From Cercis canadensis (lineage: Eukaryota > Streptophyta > Magnoliopsida > Fabales > Fabaceae): DNA of 64,000 bases. The notes beneath the pieces were generated by a model. The model was not told the DNA's origin, searched no databases, and worked only from the letters and a program-made list of their open reading frames with translations. This document shows positions 57,823-64,000 of this stretch, in pieces. Location of the stretch: NCBI GenBank assembly GCA_003255065.1, contig QAOA01000431.1, positions 372,001 through 436,000 of the forward strand, given 5' to 3'. The position numbers and the translations under genes were made by a program. Each line of letters opens with the position of its first letter. Positions within the stretch are counted from its first letter, which is position 1.

Positions 57823-59067
57823 AGAAAGACTCTTCTCATTGGTTTGAGATTGTGAAGCATGAGCTTGAGTTGTCTAATGTGGGGACTGATATGAGTAGTT
57901 GGGTCTGTGGGAACCCCCTTGATTTCCTTGATTACCCTATGAGAAATTTGGGTGATTCCTCCACCCCGGATTATACGTAGGAGCATAAGGATTATTCTGA
58001 GGTCTTGAAGGATTTCCCATGTAGTTCACTTGCTCTTGAGACACTGGAGGGCCAAACATGTTGCCCGGGCACTCTCCATTTACATGGCTCCCTGCACAAA
58101 AGTCACAAACTGGTGGAGAAAAGTTGACTGCATTCACGTTGACAGTCTCAAACTTCTTGGACAGCTCAGCCACCTGTTGTGTTAATAGCTTGTTCTGGGC
58201 TAACAGTGCATCTAGTGTCCCGACTTCCATTACGCCTCTCTTGACTATGGATCTCTCTCCTTGACTCTGGTAGTCATTACAAGCCATATTCTCAAACAAA
58301 TCCCATGCTTGCTCCAGAGTTTTATAATTCACAGCTCCTCCTGCTGCAGCATCTACATTTGCCTTTGTGTGAGGAAGCATACCGTTGTAAAAACTCTGGA
58401 CTTGGATCCAAAATTCAAACGAGTGATGCGGGCATCTCCTTAGTATATCATTGTACCGTTCCCAAGCCTCACTCAACGATTCTCCATCTTGTTGGCGAAA
58501 TGAAGTAATTTCTGTCCTCAACCTTGCTGATTTGGAAGGAGGGAAATATCGAGCGAGAAACTTATTCACCAAATCTGACCAAGTGGTGATGCTGCCCCTT
58601 GGTTGAGAATCCAACCAACTTCTGGCCTTATCTCGCACAGAAAAAGGGAAGAGCCTGAGTCGAATTGCATCATCACTAACCCCATTCAACTTCACCGTGT
58701 CACAAATCTGCAGAAAGTTGGCTATGTGTCCATTTGGATCTTCTAGCACACTTCCACTGAACTGATTGTGCTGTACTAGCTGAAGCAGAGCCAGTTTGAG
58801 TTCAAAGTGATTGGCTTGAACAGGTGGTCATGTTATACTCGCTCCACATCCTACGGCTGTTGGGATGGAATATTCCATGAGCGTTCGCGGTGGAGGGTTT
58901 TGTCAAACTCCATTGCCATTATTGTGCATTGGAGGATTCTGGTTTTGTTCTGCCATAACTGTCGGATGTGCTTGTCTTGCTCCTCTAGTCTGCTTGCGAA
59001 GTCTTCGAGCTGTTCTCTCAATCTCAGGATCAAAAGCTAATGAGCTGGAATCGAGAGTACCTCGCAT
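57823..59067 (-). pseudogene. gag of the Athila element
   Basis: An ATG at 59067 (MRGTLDSSSLAFDPEIERTA) lies ~145 bp inside the primer site and is the likely start. The main domain reads DPNGHIANFLQICDTVKLNG, LRLFPFSVRDKARSWLDSQP, WSDLVNKFLARYFPPSKSAR and a zinc-finger-like CDFCAGSHVNGECPGN near 58070-58120. Fossil with a couple of breaks. Confidence 0.9.
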
Positions 59068-59210
59068 ACACCAAGATTAAAGTAGGATAAGCAATTGAGA
59101 GAAACAAGTTAACAACAGATAAAATATTTGAACCAGATTTACTAACAAGAATTTCAAAATCCAAATTAGGACCTTATTGGTTACTATTAATATTGCTAAG
59201 ACACCGTTAG

Positions 59211-59228
59211 TCCCCGGCAACGGCGCCA
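59211..59228 (-). other. tRNA-Asp primer binding site of the Athila element
   Basis: Minus strand TGGCGCCGTTGCCGGGGA, complementary to the 3' end of plant tRNA-Asp, as known for Athila. It lies six bases inside the 5' LTR. Confidence 0.9.
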
Positions 59229-59234
59229 AAAACT

Positions 59235-60813
59235 TGATGAGACTTTTTCCGGCAAGTGTACCGGGTCACACAAGTAATATAATAGTGAGTAGAGTATCGT
59301 TCCCACGAGGATTAAGGCTAATAACTACCAATTTCACCAAAAAAGATTCTATTTGGAAAGATAAATGGTTTGGATTGAAGGCAACCCTGGAATGAGCAGC
59401 CGCAATTAACTAAGTAACAAACTAAGTAACAAAACTCTAACAATTTTGTAACAATCTTTAAGAAACAATCTAAATGTGAAATTGATAATAAAAATGAGAA
59501 AGGTTAGGGGTTGATTTCATTCACTTGCAAATTCGATTCCCTCATAGACAAGGTAATCTCAGAAACAATACTGGACTACTTATTTCAATTACAATTCCTT
59601 TGTTGTTGGTTCATTTCCTTAAAGTGATTGAACCCAATTCCTTGGTGAAACAATCCTCCCTATACCAATTACTTGTCTAATTCCTTGACACAACTAATTA
59701 ATCTAGGTGATTTGGTTCTAAGAAATTAATCTGATACCACCTAAACGAAGTTATCTATTCCTAGATTAACTCAATTTAGGACAGAATTTACAGAGCACAT
59801 TCGGATCTTACTATTCTTAGTATTGAAGCGAATCTCTTAACCATTCAAATGATAGCTAAGCATTTAAAGGCATTAATAACAGTAAATTCCATTCAACAAA
59901 AGGAGTTGTACTAAAACAAGTTTATTCAATCTTGAAACCTCATTACAATTGAATTACATCAAACCCCCAACACTAAGAATTTAGCTACTCATACTTGAAT
60001 TCAATAAAAGCAAATAAGTAAGGTTCAACATGAGATGAAAAGAAGAAGAAGAAGAAGAAACTCTATGACGATCCAGTCGCAATTGCTCCCCTCCCACCTC
60101 TAGTTCTTCTGCTCATTTTCTTCCCAAGTACGGCCTCCTCTGACAAATGCATCAGATTTCCTTTTATACTTGTGCAGAATTAGGTCATTTGGTCAAAAAT
60201 AGCTCGAACACGGCTCTGACACGGCCGTGTTCCTTTCTGGTCCTGGGCGTGTCACTTATGTTGCATTTCTGGTCATTGAACACGGGCTATAACACAGCCG
60301 TGTTCCTTTTCTGGTCCTGGCCGTGTCACTTAGACATGGCCCGTGCTCTTCTCTGGTCTGGGCGTGTCCTTTCTTTGTAGCCTCTGCCTGTTCAACACGG
60401 CCTATCACACGGCCGTGTTCTTCTCTTGCCTTGACCGTGTTTGCCCTTAGACTAAGTCTTTGTTCTCTTGGACATTCTGCTTGATCAACACGACCTTGGA
60501 CACGGCCGTGTCTGTTCCTGTCTAAGGTCGTGTTTGTCCATAAGCTTGAGCAGTAGCCTCTGGATGTTAGACACAGGGTACACACGGCCGTGTTCCTGCC
60601 CGTGTCTACCTAAAAACTTGGTGTATGGCTGCTTTCCTTGCCATTTTCTCCATGGATTACTTCTAGATTCTTCTAATTTCTTGATTACCCATCTTGGTAC
60701 CTGTCAAAGCTAATTTATGGATTAAACACCATGTTTAGAGAGGATTTGCTCACAATGCAGGTAAAAATTCAGTATTAAAGCATGGATTTTATAGTCCTAA
60801 AAGACAAGTATCA
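59235..60813 (-). repeat. 5' LTR of the Athila element
   Basis: 1579 bp, TGATGAGACTTTTTCC to AAGACAAGTATCA on the plus strand. About seventeen bases longer than the other LTR, owing to an extra ACGGGCTATAACACAGC-type unit inside the palindrome cluster. Confidence 0.93.
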
Positions 60814-60818
60814 TCTGC

Positions 60819-61138
60819 CATAGCAGCCATGCAGCTCTTTCTTTTATTTTTTTCCCTATTGCCAATGACTCAAATTAAGATTGAACAAATCGAACAGCCA
60901 TAGTAGATCAGGGTGCAACTAGATGCCAAGGTCTTTCAGAATCTAGGTATTTTAGATTCTTCCAGAGCGCACATTCGGAAGCCTCCAAAACCAAATATCA
61001 AGGAGCCAAGGTGGTCTAGATCTGTTGATTGCAAAAATCTGTAAAAGGAGGCTTCACTTAAACTTTAACCCCCTACTCATATATTCTGCAATAGTTACAC
61101 TAGATGTGCAAAACACTTCTACTTCTTATTTAACTGTG
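60819..61138. other. Intergenic DNA right of the Athila element
   Basis: Continues the host sequence left of 47784 (shared TCTGC). No feature recognised apart from the start of a small duplication (AACACTTCTACTTCTTAT near 61113 and 61175). Confidence 0.4.
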
Positions 61139-61309
61139 CTACATGATACGTCGGGCATTCCTCCTTCTAGTCAGAACACTTCTACTTCTTATTAACATTG
61201 CTTCATGATATAACTGGCACTCTTCCCTGTTTCGAGGATTGTTGCAGCTCCACCAAAACAAACGAAGCAGCAGAAACCCCTTTTGTGCTAAAATACTTAC
61301 AGCTTCTTC

Positions 61310-61445
61310 TACAGGAAGAGATGTGAGACAAAAGGGTAGAACTGACATCTTCATCTTTATCGTCCTCTGAGACCACCATGCCTGATTTCAATGAGAGTGA
61401 TATTTTAATTCTAAACCTAACTCCAAGAGCAAGGTTATATATAGC
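61310..61445 (-). promoter_or_regulatory. Possible promoter and first coding exon (minus strand)
   Basis: Minus strand CTATATATAACC (61433-61444) could be a TATA box. About 55 bp downstream an ATG at 61380 opens MVVSEDDKDEDVSSTLLSHI, then SSCRRS, up to a GTAAGT-type donor near 61304-61309. The acidic short peptide matches no family I know and no second exon was found. It may be chance. Confidence 0.2.
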
Positions 61446-61506
61446 AGTACAACTGGAAGAGAAGAGGAGAAGATGTATATTTTTACTCTAATAAGCTGCA
61501 AATTAA

Positions 61507-61870
61507 AACAATGGACCAATTAATTGTTGTGGGTTGGCGGATTCATTTTTGACATAGCTGAGTCAGCTACATCTTATCCTCGTGGTTGTTGAAGAAATTC
61601 TTGCCAAATACAGCTGGCAGATAAAACAATTGGTAAATTAATAGCTGTGTGTTGGTGAAATTAATTGCTTTGTCCAGGTGGAGTCATTTTGGCCACAGCT
61701 GGATCAATTACATCTTTTTCTTCATGGTTTGTGGAGAAATTTTTATCTAATACAGCTGGTGGATAAAACCATGGGTGAATTAATTAATGTGATATGGTGG
61801 AATCATTTTGGGCATAGCTAGATTAATTACTTCTTATCCTCTCGTAGTTGGTGGAGAAATTCTATTATAT
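61507..61870. repeat. Imperfect tandem repeat, three units of ~110-140 bp
   Basis: Three units start near 61507, 61621 and 61763. Each runs ATAAAAC/AAACAATGG...AATTAAT.G, ATTCATTTTGG.CATAGCT, ACATCTTATCCTC..GTTG.TGGAGAAATT, and CAAATACAGCTGG at the end of units 1 and 2. Divergence is high, so it is old. No coding capacity. Confidence 0.7.
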
Positions 61871-62499
61871 TCCTAGTCCACAAAAAGCCGGTGTTGACTA
61901 TGCCAAGATCTTTCCATTGTTCTAGTTTCTAGTTTCTACTGTATTAAATTTTTAGTTGGTCTCATATCCTTGTGCCAAATTATTGCTGGTGAGATTGTGG
62001 AAGAATATCCTTATTTATAGCCAACTAGGTTGTGGACTAGTTAGTCACAAGACTTTCATTGCAAGAAGAAGGTATTATTTTTGAGGTCTCTCATTGACAA
62101 AATGCGAAGTTCTCAAAATGCTTCCTTATACAAAACTACAACTATAAGTGCTTTGATAGTGGAACTCATGGAGTAAGAATGACTCGTCCCATGTTTGCTA
62201 AGTCTAGTTCTATGCAAAGGTTCGGGTCAGGCCTAGGTTCCCAAGTTACAAAAAACAAATATCTTTATTTATGAAAGTGAGGATAATATTTAAAATGGTT
62301 TCCTATGATATTTAGATGAGTAAAAGAAAAAGAATTATTCACATTAATTTTCACATAAAGTAAAGTGATAAAAAGTAAAGGAATTCTTTTCATTCACCTT
62401 CGACAAAAAAACTTCATAAACTAGAGATCTCAACAGCTTGCTATACTTCATATGTCAGTATTGGAACCCAGATAGATTGGAGGCCTACTTTTTTATAAG

Positions 62500-62775
62500 C
62501 AAAAATGATAGTAAGGATATGTTACTCTAATAATATTGGGCCAACGACAGATACAGGAATCCACGATGGAACAGACAAAGGCTTACCCATAGGATTACCT
62601 CAAAGGCACTATTAACCTTTAAAGGATGGTACTCAACTAGCCCTAGGTGCCAACGGATCTCCCTAAGAAGGAATGTCCACCATGTGAGATTGTTGGTTGT
62701 AAGGGTGTTTGAACTCGTTACTTTGGAGTTGCAGATCCCTAAGCTGGGACCATTTGACCAATAGAGGAGGAAGGC
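62500..62775 (-). mobile_element. tRNA-derived SINE-like sequence
   Basis: On the minus strand an A-box-like TGGTCAAATGGTCCC (62746-62760) is followed about 35 bp later by a B-box-like GAGTTCAAACAC (62705-62716), the spacing of an RNA polymerase III internal promoter. The rest to about 62500 is non-coding. It does not fold as an obvious tRNA gene. No tail or target duplication was settled. Confidence 0.4.
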
Positions 62776-63121
62776 ATTCCCAATTTCCTAATATATTGAG
62801 CTATAACAGATTCCTTGTTTACTAATCAACAATTTATTGTATTTATTTTATTAAAAAATGAGCCAGTAGGTCCAAACAATAAGTTTAGAAAATTGTTTTG
62901 CATATCAAGTTATTCCAAACACTTTGTTAGAGTTATACTCTTATGTATAGAGACTAACTCACTCAAATTCTTTAAGGGATTGCTTTTGCAAAATTCCTTT
63001 ATGTTTGTTGATTCTGCTATGGGTTGGCTCACTTACAACATGCTACTTGTAAATCAGATCAGCATTAATTTGTAGATGAATCTTGGACTTCTCTTTATGC
63101 TGCTAAGTTCCTTTTCCCTTG

Positions 63122-63160
<39 letters not shown>

Positions 63161-64000
63161 CTGTTCCATTTTTTCAGTATATATTCCAAATGTGAATAAT
63201 TTGTTGTCAAGGAAGATGACATGAAGTTTCTACAGTTTGAACATCTAAATAGATGACAATAGTGATAATGTTCCCAGTAACACAATGTGATATTACTTCC
63301 GTTTTCATGGGAGAGTAAGAGTTTCCGCATTCTGATTTCAGTATCCATAGTTTGGATCCGTTTCTTAAATTTGTGGAAGAGAAATTCAAATGATATAAGA
63401 TTATAGATCCACATTTCTTTGTGATTAAGCTCAAGAGAGGTGCCTGTTAATGTTTCTTGGTGATGGCTACCCCATCCTCTCTTGACAAGCATTCCAATAT
63501 TTCTTCACTGACAAAAAAGAAAAAAAAAAATTGATGCCAAGGAAACTCTTCATAAAAATGATTCTCAAAAAAATTTTAGCCTTGGGATCTTGCCAAACTT
63601 AAGATCATGTCCATTTAGATCAACCCAAATCCATTTCTCCACAAGTATGTTAGATTAGGGCAATATAAGAGTGTTTCTCAACTTTTCATTTTCTTTTTGC
63701 TTTCTGTAGTGAAAAATGGACTAATCCAGCACAAAAAGAGAAGGAATTGTTGTTCCCAAAAGATGACGAATATTTTAGATATTGGGCATGTAGGTATGCG
63801 TGTTAAATTTTTTTTAATAAGTTGAATACATATTCTTTTATCTTTACCATAGAGGAACAAGCATAATAGTAATTTTTCAAGCTTGTAGAAAGAGATTTTA
63901 AATTAGTTTGATATGCTGTTTTAGCATTGTGGTTGCTAAATAGGAAGCAATTCGAAAATTATTTCATAAGCTTTAATTCTTTCCCAATATGTTAGAGTCT
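62776..64000. other. Intergenic DNA with a (CT)n microsatellite, no gene recognised
   Basis: A run of about 16 CT units lies at 63127-63158. Open frames on either strand are short, low in complexity or overlapping. Nothing else is supported. Confidence 0.5.

Larger units (their letters stand above)
47789..60813 (-). mobile_element. Ty3/gypsy Athila-group retrotransposon with a third ORF in the envelope position (fossil)
   Basis: LTRs of about 1.57 kb at 47789-49350 and 59235-60813, inverted ends TGAT/ATCA, and a perfect 5-bp target duplication TCTGC (47784-47788, 60814-60818). A tRNA-Asp primer site and a polypurine tract are in the right places. On the minus strand come gag, protease, RT, RNase H, integrase, a ~1.5 kb non-coding stretch, then another ORF. 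The LTRs differ at about 2% by eye plus one ~17-bp indel, so it is probably under one to about one million years old, the youngest element here. About six breaks in the coding regions. Confidence 0.95.

Overview
The window is from a flowering plant nuclear genome, most likely a eudicot. The evidence is AT-rich intergenic DNA, plant-type Copia, chromovirus and Athila LTR elements, a Helitron, a TRIM element, a pararetrovirus fossil, and intron-split host exons. No species can be named from the sequence. The assembly is draft quality: one N run (32317-32949) and several single-N joins, at least three of them next to near-identical duplicated blocks that look like unmerged contig ends.

Layout, left to right. 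1-2640: about three ~1 kb tandem units, each with two related halves. 4140-13965: a decayed telomere-type (TTTAGGG-like) array cut into three pieces by two related Copia elements (4252-9252 and 9636-13743), with a ~284 bp TRIM between them. 14312-15800: minus-strand exon remnants of an alanyl-tRNA synthetase gene, clearly a pseudogene. 15907-16663: an AT-rich MITE-like element. 17216-31960: minus-strand exons of one coiled-coil-rich host gene. The four best exons (17216-17257, 18714-18824, 31343-31447, 31678-~31800) all join in phase 0. One of its introns holds a chromovirus (copy A, 19408-30716), and a second chromovirus of similar type (copy B, 25001-30710) sits in the last bases of copy A's 3' LTR.

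33139-36640: minus-strand remains of a Helitron replication-helicase gene. 36775-43700: a plus-strand Caulimoviridae fossil next to a (TA)n tract. It has a primer site, movement protein, coat protein with zinc knuckle, protease and a downstream unknown frame, but no reverse transcriptase was found. 43984-44066: a possible minus-strand promoter and first exon. 47789-60813: an Athila-group element on the minus strand with ~1.57 kb LTRs, a TCTGC target duplication, a tRNA-Asp primer site, gag, pol and a third frame in the envelope position. 60819-64000: host intergenic DNA with a three-unit tandem repeat, a SINE-like head and a possible short first exon.

No complete host gene is visible. The main biology is retroelement nesting in host introns and repeats. 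The items most worth a second look are the RT-less pararetrovirus fossil at a TA microsatellite, the host gene still readable around a nested ~11 kb insertion, the repeated palindrome inside the Athila element, and the telomere-like array hit by three retroelements.
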